Below, piece by piece: positions 33,564 to 43,709 of a stretch of DNA of 64,000 bases; the stretch's first letter is position 1; each line of letters opens with the position of its first letter. A program made the translations under genes and the position numbers. A model generated the notes under the pieces. It saw only the letters and a program-made list of their open reading frames with translations, was not told the DNA's origin and searched no databases. This DNA is from CAWGAJ01 sp963820545 (GTDB lineage Bacteria; Planctomycetota; Planctomycetia; Pirellulales; Thermoguttaceae): NCBI GenBank assembly GCA_963820545.1, contig CAWGAJ010000001.1, forward strand, positions 124,001 to 188,000, read 5' to 3'.

Positions 33564-36362
33564 ATGAAGCGAAGAAATATATTAATCAACTTTAGAATCG
33601 GCGGCTTGAAATGCTTGTTTGCTATTGTATTGCCTCTTGCTCTTATTAGTCATGCGCAGGCGGCAGTAGACCTGCTGGATTATTGGAATTTTAACAACGC
33701 AACAGCAGGGTCACCGGGCTCGTTTAATACTACTAATGTACATGGAGTGGAACTCTATGATTCGGGAACCAAGACGTTGTCTCCTTCATCAGGCGGTATT
33801 AAGGCCGCGGATTCACTCGTCGATTTCAACGGGCTCTACGGCGCCATGGGCACGAATTGGGGAACCTATAGCGGTATCGCCACCAACTCAATCCCCAGCC
33901 TTGATCAGGATACCACCAACCAGTCCTTTGCCGTTATAGGGACAGTACAAAATGATAAATACATTGATATCGTCCTGAATTCCACAGGTTACAAGGATCT
34001 CAGTATCTCGTTTGCTTCTCGATCCACTTCAACCGGTGTGGCCACGGAAACCTGGCAATACTCAACCAATTCGGGTACGACTTGGGACGCGCTATCGACG
34101 CTGGCCATGACCCGTGACAGTAATTGGTATCTGAAGGGTATCGATGGTTCTTCCGTCACCGCCACTGACGATCAAGCAGATCTCCGTTTCCGGGTGATAT
34201 TTACCGGCGATAGTGGCTCATCGGGCACGCATCGCATCGATAACTTACAAATAAAAGGCATAACGCTCAGTACGGCCACCTTAACTTGGAATCCGTCCGT
34301 CGGCGCCAACACCTGGAATACGAATCCCTCGAACAACAACTGGTTAAACGGTTTATCGCCATCAGCGTACACCGCCGGCGACGTCGTCGAATTCACCAAT
34401 TCCGGGCTTGCTAACGGGAGCACGATTAATGTGACCCCGTCGCTCGATCCCGGGGAAATGCACGTGAAAAACACTACGGGAACTTATACTTTCGCGGGCT
34501 CCACCCTAAGCGGCGGCGGTCCGTTGACCAAAACTGGCTCCGGCGCGGTCAACTTCGCCGTGGACAGTGCCGCAACTTATAGCGGAGATATTAGTATCTC
34601 GGCGGGAACTTTACAGGTGGATAATGATTACCAATTGACTTCCGGCAAATTGCAACTTAACGGAGGCGCCCTGCAAAGAACATCCAGCGGTTCTCTTACG
34701 TTCCACAAGGACATTAGTTTCACAAGTCCCAGCACGATTGACACCAACGGCGGCGATCTTGAACTAGCTGGCTATCTCACAAGCCCCTACAGCGGCGCTT
34801 CAACAATGACGTTGACCAAGGTCGGGTCGGGAATCCTGACATTAAGCCAGCCTGATGCCAATCCGCCGGGATATTTCCATGGCAATACGGAAATCCAGGC
34901 CGGCACGATACGCTTAAATGCGGTTAACGTCTCCGGCTATACGGCCATCGGAGATGGGAGTATCAGAGTTCGGGATGGAGGCATGCTCCAAATCGATAAC
35001 ATCACGAATTGGATTTATGGCAATTCAACGTATGGTGATTATAGTTATATAGATCTCTACAAGGGCTCCACATTACTTGGAACTGGCGCCAATGCCAGGA
35101 TCAATGATCCCACGAAAACAACTGGAGACCTTTCCATAGTGATGAATGCCACGTCCGATCCGAGCAACATCGTCAATTTGAAAACCAGTGGCACCTCGGA
35201 CGTTTTAACTATCAGCACTTCGTTGAAGCAGTTTTCTACAACAAGTAATTATACTGCGCCGACAAACGCCACGATTCGTGTTAGCGGACCCGGGCGAGTT
35301 GTGCTGCAAAGCGGCGGTATTTCTTCCAGATACACCTTCGGCGGCGATTGGCAACTCGACAGCGGCGTGCTGCAAATCGGTCCGGTCGAGCCTAATTACA
35401 CGCCGCTGCCCGATCCCGGCTACAACGGCCCTCATGGCGAACCACTGAATGCCCTTGGTTTCAAAGTGCCGACTGGCGCCGTCACAGGCACCAATACCGA
35501 TCCCGATCTGCCTAACGCCATAACTATCACCGGCGGCATTTTGGCCGTCGCGGTTGACGCTCCAAATACCAATCCCAGTAATACCGAACAACCGGTAAAC
35601 TTCACGCCGAACTATCTCCGCAATCCTGTAATACTCGCTGGTGGTGCGATTGCCTCGACTGGTGAGGAAGTAACCTATAACGGTCTTGGTCAGCCTCAAG
35701 GCGTGCCTAACGGTAATCCAGTTGTTGCCAGATTGGGCGGCAATTTTACGGTAGCTTTGGGAACTTCCAAGGTATTGACCTACGATCCATCAAATACCTC
35801 GGCAGCCCGGACGGTCGAACTGGTCGGCGGCACACGAACAATAACCAATGACAGCCCCGCATTTAACGCAAATGATGTAATCACATATTCGACAAGTTGG
35901 ATTGGAACTCTGCAAGTGGATGCCGGCGGAACGAGCGGCGGCAGTTTTAACATTAACCGTATCGGCGGGACTGTGTCGGTGACGCCAGGCGCGGAACTAG
36001 ACATCCTTGCCGGCGCAACAGTTAATCTAAGTGGCGCCAATGCACTTTCCGATGGAACTGACAGTGTCAATATTGTAAACAACGGCGACTTTGACGTACT
36101 CAACGGTAATCATCAGGTTGGCGCCATCACAGGCAATGGGTCGGTCATGGTCGAAGATGATACCACTCTTGCCGTTCAAAGTATCATAACGGGTGGGATA
36201 AGAATCGGCCCAGGAGCCAAACTCATTATTATGCCAAGTACAGGAGGCCCCTTGGCGGGTGACACAAGTTTTACTGCTGTTCCAGAACCTTCGGCGCTGG
36301 TCTTACTAAGCCTGGCTGGCTTGGTCGGTTTATTCAGAATGTATTTCCGCATTAAACGGTAA
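33564..36362 (+). CDS. Secreted PEP-CTERM protein with autotransporter-type beta-strand repeats
   Basis: 932 residues from ATG 33564, preceded by AGGAGG. Signal peptide (CLFAIVLPLALISHAQAA); an N-terminal domain with DLLDYWNFNNATAGSPGSF; then autotransporter-associated beta-strand repeats (LTKTGSGAVNFAVDSAATYS, LTKVGSGILTLSQPDA). The C-terminal module is HQVGAITGNGS, then IGPGAKLIIMPSTGGPLA, and ends in the PEP-CTERM signal VPEPSALVLLSLAGLVGLF plus an arginine-containing tail. An exosortase would cleave at PEP and attach or release the protein at the surface. Probably an adhesin or matrix protein. A strong terminator follows at 36400-36456. Confidence 0.88.
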   Translation: MKRRNILINFRIGGLKCLFAIVLPLALISHAQAAVDLLDYWNFNNATAGSPGSFNTTNVHGVELYDSGTKTLSPSSGGIKAADSLVDFNGLYGAMGTNWGTYSGIATNSIPSLDQDTTNQSFAVIGTVQNDKYIDIVLNSTGYKDLSISFASRSTSTGVATETWQYSTNSGTTWDALSTLAMTRDSNWYLKGIDGSSVTATDDQADLRFRVIFTGDSGSSGTHRIDNLQIKGITLSTATLTWNPSVGANTWNTNPSNNNWLNGLSPSAYTAGDVVEFTNSGLANGSTINVTPSLDPGEMHVKNTTGTYTFAGSTLSGGGPLTKTGSGAVNFAVDSAATYSGDISISAGTLQVDNDYQLTSGKLQLNGGALQRTSSGSLTFHKDISFTSPSTIDTNGGDLELAGYLTSPYSGASTMTLTKVGSGILTLSQPDANPPGYFHGNTEIQAGTIRLNAVNVSGYTAIGDGSIRVRDGGMLQIDNITNWIYGNSTYGDYSYIDLYKGSTLLGTGANARINDPTKTTGDLSIVMNATSDPSNIVNLKTSGTSDVLTISTSLKQFSTTSNYTAPTNATIRVSGPGRVVLQSGGISSRYTFGGDWQLDSGVLQIGPVEPNYTPLPDPGYNGPHGEPLNALGFKVPTGAVTGTNTDPDLPNAITITGGILAVAVDAPNTNPSNTEQPVNFTPNYLRNPVILAGGAIASTGEEVTYNGLGQPQGVPNGNPVVARLGGNFTVALGTSKVLTYDPSNTSAARTVELVGGTRTITNDSPAFNANDVITYSTSWIGTLQVDAGGTSGGSFNINRIGGTVSVTPGAELDILAGATVNLSGANALSDGTDSVNIVNNGDFDVLNGNHQVGAITGNGSVMVEDDTTLAVQSIITGGIRIGPGAKLIIMPSTGGPLAGDTSFTAVPEPSALVLLSLAGLVGLFRMYFRIKR

Positions 36363-36399
36363 CGAATATTTCTCAATAACAACAGATTATAAGCAGTAT

Positions 36400-36456
36400 C
36401 CCACCGAACCATCGAAATAAAATTCTCCGGTTAAACTTCGGTTCGGTGGGTTTTTT
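36400..36456 (+). terminator. Rho-independent terminator after the PEP-CTERM gene
   Basis: CCCACCGAACC (36400-36410) pairs perfectly with GGTTCGGTGGG (36440-36450) around a 29-nt loop and is followed by six T's. 36457-36740 holds nothing recognisable. Confidence 0.85.
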
Positions 36457-36748
36457 GTAGTGCATATTGAACGACCTGGAGGATATTTGGTTTCTGCCCG
36501 TCATGATTATCCACATAGGTGTGTAAGTTTTGAAAGCGTAAATCATGGTTCTGAAAATTTATTGCTAACAATATCTTCATCAATCTTTAACTTGCGGTTT
36601 CTAGAATTCAAGGCGTTTCGTGGTCTTGTGAAGATCATTTGTGTGCAGCATCCGGACAAGAATTATCGAAAAGATACAGAGATAACCATCCCCGCCGACA
36701 GTAGGTGAACCATCTTTAACCCATTCTGTGAGGCAGCGATATACGCTT

Positions 36749-36766
36749 TTTACAGAGATTTTACAG
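36749..36766 (+). promoter_or_regulatory. Pho-box-like repeat before the second PEP-CTERM gene
   Basis: TTTACAG at 36749 and 36760 is an exact 11-bp direct repeat (TTTACAG-AGAT-TTTACAG), about 160 bp upstream of ATG 36925, with TGCTAA in the next phase position. The half-site is a variant of CTAACA. Confidence 0.45.
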
Positions 36767-36924
36767 CCTTTGCTAAGTTGAAATATATTTTGGAGTGTAT
36801 GCAGTTTACATACTTGGCGCTAATGGGCGCCGTGGTTAATTCGACGAAGCATTCTGTAACATCTTGGTATGTTGTTCGCGAGTTGCGTAAATCGTTTTAA
36901 GTCATCTTTTAGAGGAGCTCCATT

Positions 36925-38082
36925 ATGAAGTTAAAGTACATTTGTTTAGTAATTATGTCAGCGACCATCAGTTACAACAATCCGTCGCTCCGTGCGGAAC
37001 AGCTTTCCAGCACGTCGTTTACTGCCGGAAATCTTGTGGTTTATCGTGTAGGAGAGGGGCTGGTTTCCTTGACTAACTCTGCTACGGCTGTGTTCTTGGA
37101 TGAATATACGCCCACCGGCACCTTGGTCCAATCCGTTGCTGTTCCGACAACCGACGGCAACCAATTAACAGACAGCGGAGTGGCTACATCGGACGGCGAA
37201 ATCACCAGGTCGACCGACGGACAATATCTTGTTTTTACAGGCTATCGCACAGCGCTTGGCACAGCAGGCATTGCTTCCAGCAGTGCCGCGACTTATCCCC
37301 GTGTGGTAGGTTTGGTAAATGCCTCGGCAAATATGAGTTCACGCAGTCTAGGCTCTACCACTTTCAATTCAAACAATATTCGCAGCACCGCAAGTGTTGA
37401 TGGCACCAGCATTTATGCAACCGGCGGAAACGGCGTATACAATTTTTCGTTTAGCGGATCGGGTGAAACCCAACTTGGAACATACAACACTCGACAAGCA
37501 AATATTTTTGCCAGTAGGCTTTATGTATCTTCGGGCTCTGGCACCAATACATTTAAGGGTGTTGATACTTTTAGTTCAGCACTTCCTACAAGTTCTGAGA
37601 CGCTCACGCGACTGCCCGGTTTATCCGATACAACAGATCCCAGCACCTACGGCTTTTTCATGGCAGACTTGAGTCCGGCAGTCACCGGCGTGGATACGCT
37701 CTACATTGCCGATGACAGCACCGGAGTATTTACCAAGTTTTGTTTGGATAGTGGTTCATGGGTGTCTAAAGGCAGTATTGGAGTCGATGCCGATGATTAT
37801 CGCGGATTGACTGGGGTTGTGTCCGGTGATTCGGTTACACTTTATGCCACTATAAAGGGAGGAAGTGCAGGTTCAGGCGGCGGTCAACTAGTCTCGCTGA
37901 TGGATGCCAGCGGTTATGACGGGGCTTTCAGCGACACGCCAACCACATTGGCAACCGCCGCCAATTACGAAGCCTTCCGCGGCGTGGCCTTGGCGCCAAT
38001 CGAAGTTCCGGAACCATCCGTCGTTGTGTTATTACTTATCGCCGCGCTAGGCCTTGTAGTCCGATTCAAACGCAAGACTTAG
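36925..38082 (+). CDS. Secreted PEP-CTERM protein, propeller-like
   Basis: 385 residues. GAGGAG lies 8 bp before the ATG. Signal peptide (CLVIMSATISYNNPSLRA), then repeated strands suggestive of a beta-propeller (TSFTAGNLVVYRVGEGLVSL, DGQYLVFTGYRTALGTAGIA, SPAVTGVDTLYIADDSTGVF, YRGLTGVVSGDSVTLYATIK). It ends in VPEPSVVVLLLIAALGLVVRFKRKT, a typical PEP-CTERM anchor. No catalytic residues are recognisable; a scaffold, sugar- or phosphoester-binding role would be guesswork. It lies 180 bp before the secreted endonuclease gene on the same strand. Confidence 0.85.
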   Translation: MKLKYICLVIMSATISYNNPSLRAEQLSSTSFTAGNLVVYRVGEGLVSLTNSATAVFLDEYTPTGTLVQSVAVPTTDGNQLTDSGVATSDGEITRSTDGQYLVFTGYRTALGTAGIASSSAATYPRVVGLVNASANMSSRSLGSTTFNSNNIRSTASVDGTSIYATGGNGVYNFSFSGSGETQLGTYNTRQANIFASRLYVSSGSGTNTFKGVDTFSSALPTSSETLTRLPGLSDTTDPSTYGFFMADLSPAVTGVDTLYIADDSTGVFTKFCLDSGSWVSKGSIGVDADDYRGLTGVVSGDSVTLYATIKGGSAGSGGGQLVSLMDASGYDGAFSDTPTTLATAANYEAFRGVALAPIEVPEPSVVVLLLIAALGLVVRFKRKT

Positions 38083-38143
38083 CCCCAAGGCGATTAACCA
38101 TTTGTTGCATCATTGCGGTATTTCTTCTGTGTTGCTTCGGTTT

Positions 38144-38169
38144 AAGGCCGTCTGGAAACGGGCGGCCTT
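38144..38169. terminator. Hairpin after the second PEP-CTERM gene
   Basis: AAGGCCG (38144-38150) pairs with CGGCCTT (38163-38169). No U-tract follows, so it may be a processing or attenuating hairpin rather than a true terminator. Confidence 0.4.
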
Positions 38170-38187
38170 AGACTGAAGTTTTCAAAT

Positions 38188-40662
38188 GTGCCATTTCGTA
38201 TGTCATTGATGAAGATTCCAGGCAAAGAAACAATTGCTCTAAAAAAGGCCGGATTCCGAATTATGTCAACAATTAAAATTATCGTTAGGTCAATAAAAAA
38301 AGTTTGTGTTCCCAATTCATGCAGCATGATTGTTCTTGGGTGCTCGTTGAGCCTGGTTGCCGGAAGCGCCTTGGCAGACTATGAACCGCCCAATCCAGCG
38401 TATAACGCTCCAACGAGTTACTATGATTCAGCAACTGGAACGGGAACGGTGCTTAAAAATAACTTAAAAAACATAATCTCGACTGGTTTTCATGCACGAA
38501 CCTATGGCGACGCCCGATACGCCTTTGCGATCCTTGATAAGGATCCCAACAATCCCAGCAACATTCTATTGGTCTACAACCGCGCATCAGTCCCCAGCGT
38601 TTGGGACGCCGGAGTGACTTACAACCGCGAGCACCTGTGGTGTGTCTCTTGGTTGGGAATGGATACACCCAGCAACGGATACTCAGGCGTGGCGAGCGAC
38701 CTGTTCGTATTGCGTCCATGCAATCCTAGTCTCAACTCATCTCGATCGAACGATCCCTTCGGAACTGACAACAGCTCGGGCAGTTATGCGGAAAACGGCA
38801 TTTATTGGTATCCTGGCGATGCGGATGCCGGCGAGGTGGCCCGCTCCTTGTTCTACATGGCCACGCGGTGGGCGGATAGCGGCTTGAATTTGGTCGAGCT
38901 CACTAGTATTCCCGGGTATGGGAGCATGCAAGGGGGCGACTTGTCATCATTGCTCAAATGGAACTATACACATGGAGTCGACAACTTCGAGCGCCGCCGT
39001 AATCAAGTCATTTATAGCTCCAGCCTGAATCCGACATATTATCAGGGAAACAGAAATCCTTATATCGATCACCCTGAATACGTCTGGACGATCTTCGGCG
39101 GAGGAAATAACAATTCCCGAATATATGTGGGATCAACCAATCCGTCGGACGGCTCTTCCTCGCTCGATGTATCGCTTGGCCGGGTAATTAAAAACGGGAC
39201 TATTGCCACGTCAACCGTGGCCTGGAACAAAGTCGGCGTCAATCCCACCACCTTTGACATCACAACAAGTGGCGATGCAACGCTTGGCACGGGCTCGAAC
39301 TATCTGCGGGCGGGCGCGGGACAATGCATCGATTACAACGCTCAAACCCGCAGTCTATTGGTGGGACTGTCTTCGTCCACCGCTACAACCGGATTAAAGA
39401 CAGGAACCATAGTAATAGATAACACCGATTTAACCACCGGCGGCATGGGAATGGGATCGGCCGACGGGAACGATACTATTAACGTCTCGGCCAGCGTCTT
39501 GGATCATGCCACGCCGTCCTTCAGCGGAACTTTACAAACGACATTGACAATAGATTTTGGGATTATCGAGGCGAATACCGGCTTGCACGCGCTGCCGTTT
39601 AATATCCGCAACTTGATTTCAACGCCGTCGTTTACCGCGGGGTTAGATCTCGATAATATCAATGGAAGCGGCAACACCGCGAAATTGACCACTGATTTAT
39701 CAAACTTTTCGGCTTTGGTCGCGGGCAACAATCGCAGTTTCCAAGCCGCTGTTGATACTTCAACTACAGGAACTTTCTCGGCCGTTTACACGCTCGGATG
39801 CTCCGACGAGGATTTGCCGGGGGCCAATGCTTTCGGTAGCCAGATTCTTACTCTCACCTTGCAGGGTCGATCATTATCCGCGCAATGGATCCATCAAGGA
39901 GACGGCAATTGGTCATCTTCCGCACACTGGGTGGGCGCTGTTCCGAGCGGCGCTGGCGCGGCGGCGAACTTTCGCACGGAAATATCGGCCAATACCAACG
40001 TCATTCTAGATACGCCTCAAACCGTGGGAAGCATCACTTTCGACAGCTCCCATCAATATACCATCTCCGGCTCAAACACCCTGACACTACAAAATGCCGG
40101 CGGCTCAACGATCCAGGCGCTGCAAGGAAGCCATAGCATCGCCTCACCCATCGATATCAAAAATAACCTGGAAATCGATGTAGCCTCTGCAGCGGCAATC
40201 GATCTGACCGGTGCAGTCAGCGATTCTTCAGGAAGTACGCTCACCAAAACCGGACTAGGTGCATTGAACATAAACAGTCTTACCGGCTTTGCGCCGGATT
40301 CGGTCATCACAGTGAGCGAGGGGACTTTCAATCTAGGCGGGCCTTCGGATAGCGGAGGACAAAGTGATGTGAATATCCAGAATGACGCCATGTTCGCCAT
40401 TCTTGGAGGGCAACATGCTGTCGGCGCTATCAGCGGCGTCGGCACCACCGAGCTAATGGATAACAGCCAACTTGTCGTCACATCCATTGTTCAACACGGA
40501 TTGGTAATCGGCGCAGGCGCGAAGTTGGCAGTGCAATCTTTCACCGATACTCCTTTAAGCGACGGTAATTTCACTAGTGTGCCCGAACCAAATACGCTCT
40601 GCCTCTTGTTTATAACCGCTGTCTTCTGGTTAGTCATCAATAAATCAAAATCTGAAAAATAG
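38188..40662 (+). CDS. Secreted endonuclease I-family nuclease with PEP-CTERM anchor
   Basis: 824 residues from the first ATG; the signal peptide (MIVLGCSLSLVAGSALADYE) suggests the real start is later, for example ATG 38263. The catalytic domain at about 65-310 has the endonuclease I signature YNREHLWCVSWLG, then ASDLFVLRPCNPSLNSSRSN (DLHxLRP-like) and GEVARSLFYMATRW. Choice-of-anchor-type and beta-strand-repeat domains follow (FGIIEANTGLHALPFNIRNL, LTKTGLGALNINSLTGF), then the shared C-terminal module and VPEPNTLCLLFITAVFWLVI. It would degrade extracellular DNA while tethered to the surface, supplying phosphate and nucleosides. Confidence 0.88.
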   Translation: MPFRMSLMKIPGKETIALKKAGFRIMSTIKIIVRSIKKVCVPNSCSMIVLGCSLSLVAGSALADYEPPNPAYNAPTSYYDSATGTGTVLKNNLKNIISTGFHARTYGDARYAFAILDKDPNNPSNILLVYNRASVPSVWDAGVTYNREHLWCVSWLGMDTPSNGYSGVASDLFVLRPCNPSLNSSRSNDPFGTDNSSGSYAENGIYWYPGDADAGEVARSLFYMATRWADSGLNLVELTSIPGYGSMQGGDLSSLLKWNYTHGVDNFERRRNQVIYSSSLNPTYYQGNRNPYIDHPEYVWTIFGGGNNNSRIYVGSTNPSDGSSSLDVSLGRVIKNGTIATSTVAWNKVGVNPTTFDITTSGDATLGTGSNYLRAGAGQCIDYNAQTRSLLVGLSSSTATTGLKTGTIVIDNTDLTTGGMGMGSADGNDTINVSASVLDHATPSFSGTLQTTLTIDFGIIEANTGLHALPFNIRNLISTPSFTAGLDLDNINGSGNTAKLTTDLSNFSALVAGNNRSFQAAVDTSTTGTFSAVYTLGCSDEDLPGANAFGSQILTLTLQGRSLSAQWIHQGDGNWSSSAHWVGAVPSGAGAAANFRTEISANTNVILDTPQTVGSITFDSSHQYTISGSNTLTLQNAGGSTIQALQGSHSIASPIDIKNNLEIDVASAAAIDLTGAVSDSSGSTLTKTGLGALNINSLTGFAPDSVITVSEGTFNLGGPSDSGGQSDVNIQNDAMFAILGGQHAVGAISGVGTTELMDNSQLVVTSIVQHGLVIGAGAKLAVQSFTDTPLSDGNFTSVPEPNTLCLLFITAVFWLVINKSKSEK

Positions 40663-40723
40663 TCGAGGTTTAATTCATCTTAAACTCTAGACCATCCCCT
40701 CACTGATATTTAAGGAAAAAGTT

Positions 40724-41656
40724 ATGCGTAAATATCTTATCGCGATAAGTGTCCTGATTATAATGTCAATGTATTTTACAGTCTCCGCTTATGCATATAA
40801 CCAAGCCGGCCACATGGTTTCCGGCGCCATTGCATATATGGTTCTGAAAGAAAACAGCCCGGAAACTGTTGCCAAAACAGTTGCCATCTTAAAAACACAT
40901 CCGGACTTCAACAAACGATGGAAGGATCTTTTCGATAAACTTTCCGCCGAGGATCAGGATCTTTACCTTTTCATGATGGCGGCGCGCTGGCCGGATGATA
41001 TTCGGGGAGAGCGGATGTATGACCATCCCGAGTGGCATTACATCAATTTCCCCTTCAAGCCGGCCGGGCAACCCGATTCCGTTCAAGTGAAGCCCCCGGC
41101 TTATGAAAATATCCTCCGGGCCCTTGCGGACCAGATCTGCGAGGCGAAAAGTGATATCGAGGATTCGGAAAAGGCAATTACGCTATGCTGGGTCTTTCAT
41201 CTCGTGGGCGATATTCATCTGCCGGTGCATAACATAACGCTCTTTACCACGGATTTTCCGGACGGCGATCGCGGAGCAACCAGGTTTTACATCAAACCCC
41301 GAGAACACTGCGCCCCGACCAGTCTGCATTATTTCTGGGATGATTTGATTATTCTCAGCGACGACTTCGAGATTGTCCATAAAAGAGCGATGGAACTTAA
41401 AGGTCGGCCGGATTATTCGCGCGACAAACTTACGGAACTGGCGGAAAAAAACATCGAAAACTGGGCCACCGCCGAAAGCTGCAAGTTGGCCAGAGACGTG
41501 GTCTATCTTCAGGGTAGGCTTGCGGGAAGCCCGGATAAAGAATCTGCTCCGATACTTCCCGCCGATTACGCCAAAAAGGCCAAGGAAATTGCCGAACGTC
41601 GAATCGTTCTATCCGGATATCGCCTGGCCGATATGTTAAAGGAATTATTGCACTAA
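40724..41656 (+). CDS. Secreted S1/P1-type nuclease
   Basis: 310 residues with signal peptide (LIAISVLIIMSMYFTVSAYA). The trinuclear zinc ligands of the S1/P1 family are visible: His in NQAGHMVSG, Asp in ARWPDDI, His in WHYINFP, the HLVGDIHLPVH block, and LHYFWDD. The usual mature N-terminal Trp is not obvious (AYAYNQAGH), so the N-terminal ligand would be another residue. It degrades single-stranded DNA and RNA to 5'-nucleotides and often removes 3'-phosphates. It lies 60 bp after the endonuclease I gene, so the two nucleases are probably cotranscribed. Confidence 0.9.
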   Translation: MRKYLIAISVLIIMSMYFTVSAYAYNQAGHMVSGAIAYMVLKENSPETVAKTVAILKTHPDFNKRWKDLFDKLSAEDQDLYLFMMAARWPDDIRGERMYDHPEWHYINFPFKPAGQPDSVQVKPPAYENILRALADQICEAKSDIEDSEKAITLCWVFHLVGDIHLPVHNITLFTTDFPDGDRGATRFYIKPREHCAPTSLHYFWDDLIILSDDFEIVHKRAMELKGRPDYSRDKLTELAEKNIENWATAESCKLARDVVYLQGRLAGSPDKESAPILPADYAKKAKEIAERRIVLSGYRLADMLKELLH

Positions 41657-41678
41657 ATATAATTGATAGGATATCAAT

Positions 41679-41897
41679 ATGCAAAACAATATTCCTGAGA
41701 GTGATCATAGTTTTCCGCGATTATCTCTAATCGATGAATCTGATCTAGCCTCCTTCAATGGCATTGCTGTTGATCTAGAGGAGCATTGCGGAATTCAATT
41801 TTTATCTGCTCCAATGGAACAGATAAAAGCCAAATTATTCTGGGTGGATCGCCATCTTGCCGGGCAACTTTACCCGCCGGGGAGCATAATTATGTAA
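41679..41897 (+). CDS. Small protein of a two-member family, after the S1/P1 nuclease
   Basis: 72 residues, starting MQNNIPESDHSFPRLSLIDE with AGGA 7 bp before the ATG. It resembles the 65-residue product at 51074-51271 (MNNDIPEARNDFSQLHLYIG): both share NxIPE, an F-x-x-L-x-L segment, a VDL(E/N)E stretch and FW/YW-x-x-R-x-LA near the end. No known family, no signal peptide. It follows the nuclease by 22 bp. Possibly a small regulatory or helper protein. Confidence 0.55.
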   Translation: MQNNIPESDHSFPRLSLIDESDLASFNGIAVDLEEHCGIQFLSAPMEQIKAKLFWVDRHLAGQLYPPGSIIM

Positions 41898-43484
41898 TTA
41901 TCGAGTCTGAACAACTCGCGCCGCAAACGCGCGATTGTAATTTATTACGGCCCAAACAGTGTGATTCGAACTGTCATATCCATACATACCCAAAGTGTCC
42001 CAGCCGGCAGCTACGGCGGAGTGATCGTCTAAATTAATCCTGGGTCCGCCGATGTTGGCATCAACCGCAATGATCCAGTTGCCTGCGGCATCCGTGGTGC
42101 AAAGCGCCGGGAAGCAGCTTTTGAGTTGATCGCTTGTAATATCCGTCGGGTCATAGCTTATTTGCAGGACGAACGGATCGGTATGGTTGGCCCCGATGTC
42201 GGTCATGCCCCAGATGTTGAGCACATCGCTTATAAGTGTCTCTTTCTCGGCCGATTCATTTCTGGCGGTCCAGCCCGTGGTGATTTCCTTGGTCAGAGCC
42301 CGGCCGCTGCCATCTTTCCAGACGCTACCGTTGACACCGCTGACGATCGTAGCAGAGGTGTTGCCGAAAGTATCGGACACAGTGCTATACGACCGGCCTT
42401 GGCCTATCAGGAACTGTTTGCCATTGAGGCTATAACCGAATGTCTCTTTCTTGACAAAGGTCAGCTTCGATGGCAAGGCCGAGATCGTAATCGCATCACC
42501 TGGCGGAGGATTGGAATCGGCCACAGGCGCAGTCGAGTAGTAGTTGACTATAACTCGCGGCCCGTCCACTGTCACAATGTAATATCCAAAAGTGTTTAGT
42601 TCCTGGGCAAGGGGGATCTCCCGCGTGGGTTGGTTTTTCTGCTCGTCGGGAGACGGTACGGCGGGACCATAAAACTTATAACTGTTGCCAACACAAATGA
42701 TCTCATGCACCCTGGAATGCCCGTCGGGACTTGTCACAATCGCGCGATTATGCATGTGATCATGACCTCCGAAGAAATAACGAACGCCTGTGTCGTATAG
42801 ACTACTCATAAATGCGTTCTGACCGGCCTGATTTTTTGAACTATCGCTGCCAAATAGAGTGTCGATGTGATGTTCTGTAATCAGTCCCTTGTGGGCGAAT
42901 ACAAAGGCGTGGCCGCCCTTAGGTTTGGCCTTGATGGCGGGATCGATCCAGCTTTGCTGGTCTTCTATAGAGGCGGCGAACTGGTCGATCAACACAAATC
43001 GGGCGTTGTTGTAATCGAATGTATAGCTCAAGCCGTTTGCTTTGCCTGGACTGTTAAAATTGGTCGCACCGAAAGTATTTATCGTTCCCTGTGTTTGCGG
43101 GAAGTCCTGTATGAACCTCGCAGCAGCATCCGACGAGGACTCGTGATTGCCGCGAAGCGGGAAGAATCCTATTCCGGCACTATATAAAGCTTGTGCCGCA
43201 TCGGCGCGGGTGTCCATGCTGTTATGGGAATCGGATGGATATTTATCGACCAGGTCGCCGGTCTGAATAACAAATATAACTTTCGCGGCGATGAATTCGA
43301 CATTGATCCTGTTGATAATGCCCGTGGCAACCGTATCCCGCCCATCCGTATCTCCTTTCCACTGAGTATCAGCCATCACGCCGAAACTCCAAGGCTCCGC
43401 CGAAGATCTTTCGGCATAAATCGCCAGCCCCACAACAAATGTGAAGAAGAAGATGCTTTTTAAATACCATAAATGTTTTTTCAT
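41898..43484 (-). CDS. Secreted calcineurin-like metallophosphoesterase
   Basis: 528 residues from ATG 43484, chosen for GGAG 6 bp upstream and for the signal peptide it gives (YLKSIFFFTFVVGLAIYAERSSA). Metal-binding motifs of the calcineurin superfamily: VMADTQ near the start, FVIQTGDLVD, LRGNHE, FAHKG and GGHDHMHNR. The C-terminal 200 residues are beta-rich (SKLTFVKKETFGYSLNGKQF, NHTDPFVLQISYDPTDITSD, AAGNWIIAVDANIGGPRINL) and of no recognised family. It would remove phosphate from extracellular esters, consistent with the Pho island. No PEP-CTERM tail, so probably periplasmic or released. Confidence 0.85.
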   Translation of the reverse strand: MKKHLWYLKSIFFFTFVVGLAIYAERSSAEPWSFGVMADTQWKGDTDGRDTVATGIINRINVEFIAAKVIFVIQTGDLVDKYPSDSHNSMDTRADAAQALYSAGIGFFPLRGNHESSSDAAARFIQDFPQTQGTINTFGATNFNSPGKANGLSYTFDYNNARFVLIDQFAASIEDQQSWIDPAIKAKPKGGHAFVFAHKGLITEHHIDTLFGSDSSKNQAGQNAFMSSLYDTGVRYFFGGHDHMHNRAIVTSPDGHSRVHEIICVGNSYKFYGPAVPSPDEQKNQPTREIPLAQELNTFGYYIVTVDGPRVIVNYYSTAPVADSNPPPGDAITISALPSKLTFVKKETFGYSLNGKQFLIGQGRSYSTVSDTFGNTSATIVSGVNGSVWKDGSGRALTKEITTGWTARNESAEKETLISDVLNIWGMTDIGANHTDPFVLQISYDPTDITSDQLKSCFPALCTTDAAGNWIIAVDANIGGPRINLDDHSAVAAGWDTLGMYGYDSSNHTVWAVINYNRAFAARVVQTR

Positions 43485-43591
43485 ATACCGCTCCAAACAA
43501 TTTATTATCCGCTGGATAGAGAGCTTATTCCAAGCCGGGATTTTGTTGGGGTGACATTTGCACTGCCACCCCGTAATGCGTAGTTTTCCAG

Positions 43592-43617
43592 GGGCGGAAA
43601 TACAACTTCCGCCCCAA
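43592..43617. terminator. GC-rich hairpin between the phosphatase and a PEP-CTERM gene
   Basis: GGGGCGGAA and TTCCGCCCC are perfect 9-bp arms separated by about 8 bases, nested in an outer GCGTA...TACGC pair. It lies upstream of the phosphatase gene on its strand, so it may shape the mRNA leader. Confidence 0.55.
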
Positions 43618-43645
43618 TATACGCGTTTTGGGATAGGCTCAGAAT

Positions 43646-43685
43646 ACCAAAAACACAAAAAGACGTCGCTCTTTGTGCTTTTGGT
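43646..43685. terminator. Bidirectional-looking terminator after the large PEP-CTERM gene
   Basis: ACCAAAAACACAAAAAG and CTCTTTGTGCTTTTGGT form almost perfect 17-base arms with A- and T-rich ends, immediately after the minus-strand gene that ends at 43710. Confidence 0.65.
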
Positions 43686-43709
43686 GAAATTATTTTTATG
43701 GCGATAATT

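Noticed and set aside
43485..43658. N-terminal extension of the metallophosphoesterase
   Set aside because: The signal peptide begins at ATG 43484 with GGAG upstream; the extension runs through a GC-rich hairpin.
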